Assembly (NCBI GenBank): GCA_014526335.1
Contig: JACTAT010000156.1
Coordinates: 70,642-134,641, forward strand
Direction of reading: 5' to 3'
From: Chrysaora quinquecirrha
Taxonomy: Eukaryota > Cnidaria > Scyphozoa > Semaeostomeae > Pelagiidae
Length of the DNA: 64,000 nt
Shown: piece by piece, positions 37,565 to 48,630 of the stretch
How positions within the stretch are numbered: the first letter of the stretch is position 1
Layout of the letters: the number at the start of each line of letters is the position of its first letter
Program-made: the position numbers and the translations under genes
The notes under the pieces: generated by a model
Seen by the model: the letters and a program-made list of their open reading frames with translations, nothing else
What the model was told of the DNA's origin: nothing
Database searches by the model: none

Positions 37565-38730
37565 CTAGTTTATAATCTTTAGTATCCATCCTTGATCCTA
37601 GTCCAGGGTCCCTATCATGGTACAAATCCCAATTCTGTTCCTCCGCTTTAGTGCAAGTTCCTTAGTCCACAACGATGTTCCTAAGTTTAAAATTAGTCAG
37701 TCTACAGCAGCTGTCTTTCTCTATAGTCTGTCCCTAAGTCCTGACATAATCAATTGTCTTCAGTCCCATTCCTTGGTCCTGTTCTTCAGTTTTGCTATAG
37801 TTCAGATCTTTAATCCCATTCTTGGTCCTGTTCCTTAGTCTTGTTATGTTAGTCCCGAAATTATTCATAGTCTTCAATTCCTTTCCTTAATCCTGTTCCT
37901 TAGTCCCGAAATTACTCATTGTCTTCAGTCCCGTTGCTATATGCTGTTCTTTAGTCCTAAAATGTTCCACAGTTCCATTTCTTGGTCTTGTTCCCCAGTC
38001 TTGTTATTGCTCATGTTCCTTAGTCCTGAAATTGTTCATGGTCTTCAGTTCCCTTCCTTGGTCCTGTTCCCCAGTCATGTTATTGTTCACATTTCTTAGT
38101 CTGGAAATTATTTGTGGTATTCAGTCGCTTACTATGGTCTGTTTCTCAGTCTTGTTGTTGTTCATTCGCTGCAGTTCTGTTCCTTGTTGATTTCCTTAGC
38201 CCAGTTCGTTGATAAAGTTTTTTATGCTGCAAAGAAAATTTTACCTTTCTAGCTTTCCTTGTTTTCTTCACTGTGAAAGGATTCCACAAAGATTTCTTAG
38301 TCCTGAAATTGTTCATGGTCTTCAGTCCCCTTCCTTGGTCCTGTTCCCCAGTCATGTTATTGTTTATGTCCTTAGTCCGGAAATTATTCTTGGTCTTCAG
38401 TCCCGTACTATGGTCCTGTTCCTCAGTCTTGTTATTGTTCATTCTCTGCAGTTCTGTTCCTCATCGTTTTCCTTAGTCAAGTTGCTTGGTCAAGTTTTTA
38501 TGTTGCAAAGAAAATTTTACCTTTCTAGCTGTCCTTGGCTTACTTCCTTCCCGTTGAAAGGATCCCCCAAAGATTATGATAGAAAACGTAGCAACATAAT
38601 AGATTGAACACATTCTCTGTGGAGAACTCGGGTTTACTGCAGGAGAAATCGTGGAGAACTCGGGTTTACTGCAGGATCCTGCTGCTTGGTCGTGTTGTAG
38701 TTCATGTTGCTCAGTCCTGTATAGTTAGAT
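37565..38730. repeat. Degenerate TTCCTTAGTCCTG tandem repeat
   Basis: Variants of CTTCAGTCCCTTCCTTGGTC and CTGTTCCCCAGTCATGTTATT alternate through about 1.1 kb. A larger duplicated module (GTTTTTATGCTGCAAAGAAA, CTTTCTAGCT) occurs at about 38217 and 38497. It is T/C-rich, so apparent ORFs are compositional. Confidence -1.
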
Positions 38731-40203
38731 ACTGCTATCAAGGCAGCTTAAACTTCGTGATGACATTTGGATAGGGTTGGCTTTCAAATGCACTCTTCAA
38801 AAACCCTTTTAAAATGGTTTTCGTTTGTTTTCTTTGAATGAAATTCACTTCAGAATAAGCTTTTGAAATGTGGTAATGGCATTTTGTTTCCATTGAAAGG
38901 GTTAAAAAACATATGCACAACGTGATTCAAACCGGTTCGTGATATTCATGATATTCGCAGAAACCTCTCCAGTTCAGAAAACTGGGCAATAGTGATATTC
39001 ACTGTGCGAGTTTCAAGTCACTGTAACTTTGTTCTTCACTCACTAGTCTATTTGTAACTTTGAATATCTTTTCTAAATGTCTTCCAGATATCTTTCAATG
39101 TCTTTTGCGTAGGTTGGGTAACTTTTTAAGGAATTGGTATTTTCCCAGTTCCTTTAATTTCTATTGTTTTATTTACTGAATATTTTTGAAAAACTATTAC
39201 ATTCAAATATGTGCTCTTTTGTCTCTTCTTCGATATGACATCCTCGCAAAGCATTGTGTCATTCTTGTATGATCCTTTATAATTACTTTTAATCTTTATC
39301 ATGTTCAGTTTCATTCTCAATATTCTTTTACATTCTTGTATTCCACATGAATTCAGATATGTTTGCCTGCCATTGCACTTGGTGTCTAAGAATCTTAATT
39401 TTCAATATTCTTTTATTCTTCTTAATTTTTCCTCCTTAATTTCTGTATTAATTGCTTCCTTAATTTGTTTTTTCCATTCTGACTTCCTTATTTCTTGAAT
39501 TGTTTTTATATTGACTTCAATTTTGTATTTATTTGCAATCTCTTTGACTTCTATTAACCAACAATTTTAAATCCTACCTGATCTTGATGAATAACTATTT
39601 TTTGCAATCCTGTCATCACTTGAACTCAAGAACCAATGCAGTAGCATCATTTTATTATAATCAATCATAGTTGTTATTGGCCATAAATCAAATTCAATTA
39701 ATATTCCCCAGTATGGTGTAGATTCTTCAGCCTCAGTCATAGCAGTTAATATTCTATGATGAATGTGATTGATGTCTTTTAATTCTTTCTGTGTTACGTT
39801 TGTCCATGTGTCCATTCCATATAATAGCGAAGGCATAACAATATCATTCATTATCTTAATTCTCACACTCATTGCTTTATATCCCACTTGATTCTCATTT
39901 CCGTACTTCTTTATTACTTGTATCATGCAAGGCATCTTTTGGTTTTTTCCAAAATACTTTTCTCATTATCACCTTTAATATTGATCCAATTTCCTAAGTA
40001 TTGAATTTCATTTGCATTCTTGATATTACCTTTCCTTACTTCTACATGTACCTCATTCTCCAATCTATCTTTATTCATTTTTGATCTCTTTTGAAGTTCA
40101 TTTTCATTAATTTTGATTTCTCATTATGGAATGTAAATTTCTTTTCTTCTTCCATTGCCTTTAAACTCTCTTCTAATTTCTTAATCTTTTCTTTTGATCC
40201 ATC

Positions 40204-41325
40204 TTAGAGGACGTCATCCACGTATATTAAATTTTCTATACCAATATCCGGTGCGATCATTGTGTAGCTCCTGCCACATATTTCATTAATTATATCTGTC
40301 TCTAAAAAACATAAAACTGGCCCCAAAATTGTTCCTTGTTTTACTGATGATTGTATTTGAAAAGTGTCAGTCATCCCATATGGCGTGTCTATTATCACCT
40401 TCGAGTCTTGGTTTAGTTCTCTTATTAATTCAATGTAACTTACTTTTATCCCGCAGTTATAAAGTTCCCTACATGCATCATCCAACAAGAGCTTGTCAAA
40501 ACACTTTTCTGTATCTGCCACTACTATGTACAGATCTTTATTTAAATAGCGATAGTAGTCCATAACTCCCCTTGGCACAAATAAATTGTCTATGGTGCTT
40601 CTTTTTTTTCTTCCACCATTTTGGTATTGTGATAAGTACTTATCTATGCAGTTTCTATTTCTATTATATATAATCTTTTCAAGCAATTTTGCCATTATAC
40701 TCGTTATGAACAGTCCCCTTTGATTTGACATGCTGCTCTCTTTACCTTTCCTTTTATAAATTGATTTTATTTTTAACTCCTTCCATTCTTTTGGTATAAC
40801 ATTTTGCTTAAATACTTCATTCATCGTTAGTATTATGCTTTCTAATAAGTCTTCTCCGGCGGCTTTGATATACTCATTTCTCCATCCCTGTACGTCTGCT
40901 GCTTTTTTATTTTTTAATTCTTTCTTTATTTTTTCGATTTCACATCTTCTCACAGGTTCAATTTCATTTGATTTTTCAAGTAATTTTCTTCTGTTATTTA
41001 GTATTTTGACTGTGTCTTCAACTGCTGTTCCTCTTTCCGTTATTGCTGGTACTGGTGATAATAATTTCCTGTATATGTCCTTGATGTCTTCTCTGTCTTC
41101 AATTAACACTCCTTCATTTTCCATTGCAACAGGTATTTGTTGATTTTTATTTTCCTTATTCATCTTTTTTACAAAATCCCAGAAAGTATTATTGTTTAAA
41201 TTTCCATTATTTGTAATTGACTCTAGGGTTTTTGTTACAGATTCAGCTTTGTTTCTTTTATTTTCTCTATTAGGGCTATGTTCATTTATTAGTGCTATTT
41301 TTCTAATATTCTTGCTCTCTGACAC
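40204..41325 (-). pseudogene. LINE reverse transcriptase segment
   Basis: 373-codon frame. The order is fingers region ADVQGWRNEYIKAAGED, PKEWKELKIKSIYKRKG, NQRGLFITSIMAKLLEKIIY, motif A LYIVVADTEKCFDKL, motif B QSSVKQGTILGPVLCFLETD, and the catalytic motif YVDD at the very end, after which a stop breaks the frame. The thumb continues in another frame down to 39567 (LLYGMDTWTNVTQKEL). This polymerase copies the element RNA at a nicked target site. Motif order and length fit a LINE RT. The frame is broken immediately after YVDD, so it is non-functional. Confidence -1.
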
Positions 41326-41449
41326 ATGTCGTTGCTTTTAGTTAGTTGTTGTTTTTCTAGTCTTTTTGCTTTTCTTAGCATTCTAATTTTTTTCAGTGGT
41401 TTTTTCTTCTTTTTAATTTTTTTTGAAAATAAAGTATTTGCAATGGATA

Positions 41450-42300
41450 TCACCTTGCTACTCCATTTGCTATATTTTTTTCCAGACTATCTGTTGTTTT
41501 TAATATTCCTGCTAAGTCACTAACATTTGTTACTCTTTTGAATGTACATAGACTTTTTTTGTTGATTTTCATTGTACAATTTTTACTCTTATCTTCTAAG
41601 CAAATCATATTCCAATTGATTTCAGCTAATATTAGGTTGTGATCGCGGTACTGATCTTGTTTATTACCATCCTTCTTGGTATTATTTACTTTGTAAGGCA
41701 CCAATACATTGTTCTCATCAATTATGATATTCTGAATTGCATTTTCATCTCTTTTAAAAACTAGCCCATAGTATATTATAGATTTTTCTTCCTCTTGTTG
41801 TCTGGTCCATTTTCCTTTACATTTATCCATTTCATTTATTGTTGTCAAGTCATGTTTAGTTATCAGATTTAGTAACATCTTTCCATCTATGGAAACTTCC
41901 TCCTTATTATTTCCAATTCAATTTCCAACTTTGCAATTAAAATCCGCAATCAAGAAAACATCTTCTTCAGTTTGCTCTGTCTTTTGAATTTGATTACTTA
42001 TTTTTCATATTTATTCTTAAGTTCATTCCTCGAACTTCTACTTTCCTGTGGTAGATATTCAAAACCCAGTCTGATTTTCAACCTTCCATTGTCAATTCTC
42101 AACCAAATAACTTCTTCTTTTGCGGTTGTTTTTTCAATTACATTTGTTATGTGTCTTAATTCTTCTCTAACTCCAACCAAGAGTCCACTGCCCATTCTCT
42201 CTTCTCTATTTAAAATATTTGTTGTGTATCCGTTAAAATTTACGACTTCATTGCCCTTTAAAAGTTTCTGCTAGACATATAATAGTTGGATTATTATTTT
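41450..42300 (-). pseudogene. LINE endonuclease (APE-type) segment
   Basis: Two frames make one AP-like endonuclease. The upper (41998-42195) has ERMGSGLLVGV and ends before a stop. Next to it on the minus strand is LIADFNCKVGN (about 41910-41945), the GDxN-like active-site motif. The lower (41450-41878) has KGKWTRQQEEEKSIIYYGLV and DHNLILAEI, the final SDH-like motif with S changed to R/D. Such enzymes nick target DNA to prime reverse transcription. Frameshifts near 41890 and 42000 break it. Confidence -1.
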
Positions 42301-42426
42301 CAATGATGTCCTTTATTGATTCCAATTTTGACTTAATTCCTCTTATATTTGTATAGTATACTGAAAAGTTCTTTAATTTGTTTTCAATCTTTTTGCCTCT
42401 TCCTGCTTTCTTTTTTGTTCTCATTT

Positions 42427-42930
42427 TTACTGCTGTGGTCTATGTGGGTGTGCGCTGATTTGCATCTGTTGTTGTGTATTTAAAGGTAGTTTCGGAATTT
42501 GTGTTGTTGGAACAATATTCATGTAGGGTTGGATGTTTGGAAAGAACTGTGGCACGGTTTGTCTTTTTGTCATTGTCTCTACTACTTTTGATGTGTGTGT
42601 CAGCCTTTCTTCTAAAAAAGACATCTTTTGCTCCATGTTGTTGTTTTCATTTGGTATTGGTTTATTGTATACATACTCTTGTCCTTGTATTGCTGTACTA
42701 ATTGTTGACCATCTGTTGTCACTGCTTTTATTCCTTTTTCTGGTCCATTGTCTTTCTCTATCTGTAAGGTGGTAATTGTAACATTCTTCTCCATATCTGC
42801 ATTCACCGTGTTTTATATTTGCATTCGAAATCTTTTTTCTCTGCCTTTATCTTATAGTGTCTATGCTTACAACTACTGCCAAATTTGCAATACAGTCCTA
42901 ATCTGTAGCTGAAACAAATTGCTTTATTGT
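42427..42930 (-). pseudogene. LINE ORF1 with two CCCH zinc fingers
   Basis: From the upstream side, frame 1 gives ICFSYRLGLYCKFGSSCKHRH, a C-x8-C-x5-C-x3-H finger. About 20 codons later a one-base frame change is needed to read GECRYGEECYNYHLTD, a second C-x5-C-x3-H finger. A Q/T-rich, weakly coiled tail follows down to 42427. CCCH fingers bind RNA in known families, so a role in RNA packaging is inferred. LINE ORF1 proteins more often carry CCHC knuckles or RRM domains. Confidence -1.
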
Positions 42931-43248
42931 TATGATCTGTTCTGTTGTTCTTCTCTGTGAATGGCACTCGTCTTCAGTATTTTCATCTTTGTCTTTGTTC
43001 TCATTGGTTGTTGTATATTGGGTTGGAATTCTATAGATACTATCCCTGTTCTTACCTTTTTGTTCTGTGCAGACAAACTATATCTTCTGACTTATGCAAT
43101 AATGACAGGAAGAAAAATGTAAGAAAACAATCAACACAACAGCATGCTATTGCATGACCATATTATGACCAGAGGAGAGGACTGTTCTTTGGCTGTGGAT
43201 GCTGAACTTATTTCTGAAACTGAAAATATACTGATGGGCACTCATCAT

Positions 43249-43610
43249 TTATCTTTCACGGCTGTCGATCATGGAACTTTTAAGAAATGTACTTAGAGCT
43301 TTCGCTCTGGTGAATACTTGGGTGTATCTGATGAATTTGATATCTTCGCTGTACGTCGTTTTCTGTGTAGCAAAGAGGACAACATGGCCTGGTAACAGCA
43401 GGAGCATATCACTACATAGCAATATGACTGGACGCAATTGGAAATCATTCAAGAATATGACTTCTTCATCTTTTGCTGCAAGCCATGAAAAGAGCATGTT
43501 GCAGAAGACAAGAATGTTTTCTACAAAACCTTTCAGGGGGTCTACAATGAATATGTTGCCACAGTTACCCAAAACAATAAACTTTATAACAGCATCAGCA
43601 ACTAGTCATA
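43249..43610 (-). pseudogene. Relic of a P-loop / SF3-helicase-like NTPase
   Basis: The minus frame reads IKFIVLGNCGNIFIVDPLKG, a degenerate Walker-A-like start, then LFSWLAAKDEEVIFLNDFQL (Walker-B-like hydrophobic strand plus acidic), LLLLPGHVVLFATQKTTYSED and a terminal SSMIDSRER. I recognise the pattern WL..K..EVIFLNDFR...LLLLEG from uncharacterised cnidarian NTPases. The Walker lysine is missing and no flanking coding remains. Low to moderate confidence. Confidence -1.
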
Positions 43611-43689
43611 ATGTACATATTGTAACTAAATTTCATTTTCTAATTTAACGTTGCGTTGTTTGGAAATTGAAATTTGAAGTTCTACTGTT

Positions 43690-44280
43690 ATGTTAACCCG
43701 TCCCTCAATTTACCCCCATTGCATATTTCACACACACTCTCCATATCATTACTGGGGTTGTGGCTATCATCGGAGAATGGCCCCTTCGTCCAACAGAATG
43801 ACTGTGTTGCTGCTTCTCCTTCATAGGATAGCATTACTAATGAATAATTTAAAATATTCTCCAACTTTTGCTATCCGTCTATGAGATGTGTATAGCTTTG
43901 GGACATTATAAGCAATAAATCTTAATGCATTGAACACAACTTAGTTTCTAAATGTTTATCACAGCTGCCTGCTTCTCCCACTATCGACCTATGCTTTTTC
44001 CATGTTATGAAGACTGCAATTTTCTTCACAGATCAAATTCAAAGTGTTTTACCTCTAAAACGATTGTCCATGCGTGCTTTTTTAACCTTTATTTGTAAAA
44101 TCAAGATAACAGCAAAATGCCACCAATGAGAAGGCCCATAATCACATCATATACTTTTATTGCAGAAACTATTGAACATACACTCTTAAAAATATCAAAA
44201 ATGAGATCAGAACCATCAAAAACCTCTGGTTACCGATCAGTATGAAATATGTACTTCACTGATTTCGATATAAAAATAAG
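43690..44280. other. Intergenic stretch, nothing recognised
   Basis: No conserved frame or repeat structure seen. Confidence -1.
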
Positions 44281-44282
44281 AC

Positions 44283-44558
44283 AATGCCTGCCAAAAGTCC
44301 TTGGAACACCCCCGTAGTTTTTAAAAAAAATACGACTCCTCTTCCATTTCTTTCTGAAAAACACAGAGAATCAACCCCCTCCCCCTAAAACAATGTTGTT
44401 CGTCTTTTGTACAGTCTGAGCTTTCATAAGATGCATTGCAGGTTCTCGTGGGATATTCCAAACCACAGAAAATCAACATTGTTTGAGAGGGGAGGGGTTT
44501 CTAATGCTGCCAGTGGAGTGGAAATAGTCCAAGTGTTCCAAGACTTTTGGCAGGCATT
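44283..44558. mobile_element. Foldback MITE, 276 bp
   Basis: The ends AATGCCTGCCAAAAGTC and GACTTTTGGCAGGCATT are inverted, extending to TTGGAACAC with one base of offset. A second inverted pair (CCCCTCCCC..AACAATGTTG and CAACATTG..GGGGAGGGG) makes most of the element foldable. No clear target duplication. Confidence -1.
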
Positions 44559-44944
44559 TTATGTTACAAATCTTCCTTTGTTTCTGCTAAAGTCATCATT
44601 TCTGTATCTCTAGTTTCTTTTTTTGACAGTAATTTAGACTCTATTTCTACTTTCTTGTTAAGACTAATTTTTTTGAAATGCTTTTGTATATGCTGTTATT
44701 GTTATATTTGCTGTTATGTATACTTGTATGTATTGTTATGTTAGGTTTAAGGCCATCTTGGCCCAGAAACCTTATTATAAAAAAACAAAAAAAGTAAACA
44801 TGGACTTTGTTTCATGAACTTTGATTGAAAAATATTATTACCAAACAAATTTTAAAATAATTGCGAATCAAGATTTAGTGATCAAGACATCTCCTTCTGC
44901 TTCTTAAAAGCATTTCCACCACGGAAACGATTGAAATAAAAAAT

Positions 44945-45240
44945 GCTGATGGAAAACAATTCTCCCCTGAAAGGAATCGATCTCCTGCCTCCTACAACCT
45001 GTATAACTAAACAGGACCCCATACCAACAGAGCTAAGGGTCAGCCCCAATTACCCTAGAAGCGAGAGAAGTTTGCAAAAAAACGATAGGGTGATGACACA
45101 CCTACCCCACGGTCGGTCGAGTGGCAAGAAATTGGTTACCATGGAAATTACGATTTTAGTATGTAAGACTAGCCCTTGCCAGTCTAATACCATCGCCTGA
45201 TGAGGACCACCGCATCCCATGAACTCTGCCAATAACGAAT
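44945..45240 (-). repeat. tRNA-headed dispersed repeat, copy B
   Basis: On the minus strand a good A box (TTAGCTCTGTTGGTAT, 45021-45036) and B box (GATCGATTCC, 44973-44982) stand at tRNA distance. Between them CCTGT...ACAGG forms an anticodon-like stem with an 8-nt loop. The non-tRNA part is shared with copy A (CAGCCCCAATTAC, CTACCCCACGG, TAAGACTAGCCCTTGCC on plus). I read it as a SINE family rather than a tRNA gene. Confidence -1.
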
Positions 45241-45279
45241 TCCACCTAAAAGGCACTGCACGTTGAGTAGGCTATATTT

Positions 45280-45720
45280 GATGTTAATCTACATCTTGAT
45301 CTCAATCTTTATGTGAGTCTTGTCTTAATCTTAGTCTTCAACTGAAATGGGATCTTAATCTCAACTTCTACTGAATTGGAATCTTGACCTTAATCTTAAT
45401 CTAAATCTTTATCTAAGCCTTGGTAAATATGAAACTCCATCTTAATATTAGTCTTAGACTGTGTTAGTCTTGGTCTAAGTATCAGTCTTTCATTTTTGAA
45501 CTGAAACTTAAAGTTATTCTTAATTTGTAAACTGAAGCCCATTTTCAAATCAGTTTTAATCTGAACCTTTATGTTAATCCTGATGTAAATCTGAAATAAC
45601 ATTGAACCTTACAATTAATGTCAATGTTGTTGTTTATCACCACATGCAATAATGTCAATCTCAAACTTTATCATCATCTTAATTCATCTTCAAACTCTTA
45701 GATGCCAAATAAATGTCCCC
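45280..45720. repeat. Degenerate CTTAATCT simple repeat after copy B
   Basis: Variants of ATCTTAATCTCAATCTTTAT run for over 400 bp, directly adjoining the tRNA-headed repeat in the same relative position as the TTAGTCC repeat beside copy A. Confidence -1.
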
Positions 45721-46289
45721 CCGTTTATTAATTTTGAGTTTTTCCCCCACATGCAGGGCCTTATTAGGAACCCCCAATTTATTAATTTTCGAAGAAAAAA
45801 TTTCACTTGTGAAAGGATGAAACTACAATTATTATTTTTCCCCTGACCCCGGACCTTATAAGGATCCCCTGTTTATTAAAATTTCAAAAGAAATTTCAAG
45901 TCCCCTCTATCGATTAGGACCCCCCATTTATATGGTACTTAAGAGCATTGGCCTTAATGTTAAAATTAGTAAAAGTGAAATTAGTCTTTAATTTAAAATA
46001 AATTTTAGTATTATTCTGATTTCTTCAACTGCAATAAAACTTTAAATGAAAATCGAAGATGAAATCAAAATTGAAATAAAAACTAAATGGAAATGAAAGT
46101 TAGTGTTGAGACATAAATTGAAAATAAATTTACAATTGAAAACATATGAGAAAAATTAGATGTAAAGATTCGAGTCATTCCAAAAAGCATTCTAGTTTTG
46201 TCAAGGTGACTTTAAGACATTGAAAAGAATTATAAACTATTTAAATCACAAAAACAAAAACACCAAAAATGTTCAAGGTATTTACAAAA

Positions 46290-46700
46290 TAGGCCCTCAT
46301 TCCATTCCGTCATTCTGTCATTCCATTCCGTCATTCCATATTCCGTGTTTTAATGATAGCGGGAAGCCATAAGCCAGAATGCACTAAAATCTGCAACAAA
46401 AAAGCTGGGAACTCAAGGAATGAGTGGGAATAAACGGAGCTGAATGGAACCATTGTAACATGCTAAAACGAAGTGGGAATAACTTGGAATCGGAGGGAAT
46501 AAATGGGACAAAGTAGAAATCGGTGGGAATAAATGAGAACGAGAGGTGACAAGGTGGAACAAACAGGGAATCACTGAAGAAGATGAAGGAACAACTCAAA
46601 AAATAGGAAATTACCACAAACAAGTGAGAGCAAATTGAAACTAAACGGGGATCAATGACGATTGCGGGGGAAAGCAGGAACAAAGCCTGAAACAGCTAGA
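46290..46700. repeat. CATTCCGT and GGGAATAAA degenerate repeats
   Basis: ATTCCATTCCGTCATTC repeats at 46298-46345. It is followed by about 300 bp of irregular GTGGGAATAAATGGGA variants. The minus-strand ORF over it is compositional. Confidence -1.
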
Positions 46701-46934
46701 ATCACCAAGAACAATTGTGAAGATTGTTCCAAACTGTTAGCTGCAGGCTAATAGGCTTATCTCGGACTGATCTCATTTTTCAAACATGGCTAATGGGGAC
46801 CTTATTATTTCTGTATGAAGCTATAAATTTAAAAAAACTAGATACTAATAGTTGATTAGGCAGGTAAAGGGTCAGCTCCCTCCACTACCAATTCACCCTG
46901 CTTTTTATGGTCATCAACTCTCTTCTCCTCTGTC

Positions 46935-47165
46935 AAGTCTTGTTGCCCCACGTGTTTGTACAACTCGCCCCATCTGTCATGTCAACTTGCCCTACCATTA
47001 TAAATAAATGACAGGAAAATAAAATTTTTAGTTCAGTTGGGGCCAGTTGAATTTTGAGATTAGGCGAGTTGACTTCAAAGGTGCCTCTGGCGAGTTGACT
47101 TTGAAAGTGGGAAAAGTTGGCAGTGGGGCAAGTTGGTAGTGGGGCGAGTTGACTAGAAACTGATT
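46935..47165. repeat. Foldback repeat with GGGGCGAGTTGAC motifs
   Basis: CAACTCGCCCC and CAACTTGCCC on the left face GGGGCAAGTTGG, GGCGAGTTGAC and GGGGCGAGTTGACTAG on the right. This could be a small MITE; ends and target duplication are not defined. Confidence -1.
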
Positions 47166-47169
47166 ATGC

Positions 47170-48410
47170 CTAAGACCATTTCTAACATCCCAATGGGTCT
47201 AGCTAGAGTTTAAAATTTACCCCTTTTCTTTACAGTTAAAGACATTACTCAGTTTCACAGACAACTGAATAAGGCCTTGCCGTTGATGGTAGTGCTTCAA
47301 AATAAGATATATGATTCATGATTTGATCCAGTCACACCCCCGGGTCACCTTACAAGATTATAATACTTCAAGCAAGGTTTGGCATTGGCTAGATTATGGC
47401 CACAACTTTGAACCTATAATGAAGCATAAAATAAGGCCCACTGCCTATTTGTAGATCAGTGATAAGACCTGATATTGCATGCAACCCATGTAACTTGTTT
47501 GACTTCAACAGAAAACAGGAAGATTTCTTAGAGGAGTGAAAGGAACTACATACAGCTAGGCTATTCACTGCATTTTTGCCTAGAGAACAGAGCAAATACA
47601 CATTAATTTGCTAAGGGTTCAGTCTATCATCAGAAGAACAGAACACATACCTACCATAGATGTGTCCTATATAATAGGTTTAAAAGATATTGCTGTTCTT
47701 GCATTTTTGGGTTTGTAACCTATTGTTAGGTTGAATTATGTCCTTTTTTGTGAAGGTATCATTCATAACAGATGCTTGAAAAAGACGAAAGTTTGATCAT
47801 GATAAAGTAAAACAAATGAAGAGAAAGGTACTTGGTATCTCTTTTTTCTTTTACTGAATTTTTGTGTTATCTTAAAATTCAATAATTCCGTGTAACTGTG
47901 GAAGTCCTGAAATTACCTACATTAAGTCATCAAAAATAAGAAATTTGGATATACAACATTTGGCTTCAAACCATTTATAATTGAATTCCACCCTTTGATT
48001 ATAACCTGATACACTGGATTAACAATATATACACTGGATTAAGAGTTAACAGTATGCTAATGCTTTTTCATTTCATTTTTTCATTTCATTTTATTTAAAA
48101 TTCCATTTAAATACAAAAGACACAAAACTTAATAAATTCAATTAGATAGAAATACAATACAACGGAATAAAATACAATGAGAATCAATACAAGGTTAAAT
48201 TTTGGTCTATTTGCACATAAATGAAATTTTTTAGGAGGAACTCTCCTAGTAGTCCGAGGACTAACGAGAGGAGAGCACCCCAATTGTTGGAAATAGATTT
48301 GTGTGTTGGCAGAGCATTATTATTTCACTTTTGAATAAAAAGAAAACTATTTCTTGGTCGAAATAAAAGGAAGCTAGAATAAATTTTTTAAGATTTCTTT
48401 TAAATGAATA
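47170..48410. other. Intergenic stretch before the TTAA element
   Basis: No conserved coding sequence. A short TATACACTGGATTAA duplication near 48010 and an AT-rich TTTCATTTCATT run near 48065 are the only features seen. Confidence -1.
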
Positions 48411-48630
48411 TTAAAGGCAGTGTGTCGCGCTATTTATTGGCAAGCAGTTTCTGAATTTCGAGGGTCCTCGAAATTGAAGCAGCGTGACGGGTCAAGATAA
48501 TTGACCAATAGCAATCGAGACTCTCCTGTCTTTGGAGAGGAAAGTTAAAACCAAACGAAACTCGTTTAAAAATGGCTGCCATGAATCGACTCTGTGTCGT
48601 GGATGAGATCAACATTTGAGTAAAAAAGCC

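Larger units (their letters stand above)
39120..42950 (-). mobile_element. LINE retrotransposon, decayed, with CCCH-finger ORF1
   Basis: Read on the minus strand: ORF1 with zinc fingers (42780-42930) and a Q/T-rich region, an apurinic-type endonuclease (41450-42300), reverse transcriptase (40204-41325), and a C-terminal region (39126-39935). The element is A-rich on the coding strand. Frameshifts separate all parts, and no poly(A) tail or target duplication was fixed. The LINE clade is not assigned. Confidence -1.

Noticed and set aside
38146..38607. Overlapping ORFs on both strands (Leu/Val/Ser rich, and Asn/Lys rich)
   Set aside because: Translations of the TTCCTTAGTCC tandem repeat.
46384..46683. 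99-codon minus ORF rich in Phe, Ser and Pro
   Set aside because: Produced by the GGGAATAAA degenerate repeat.
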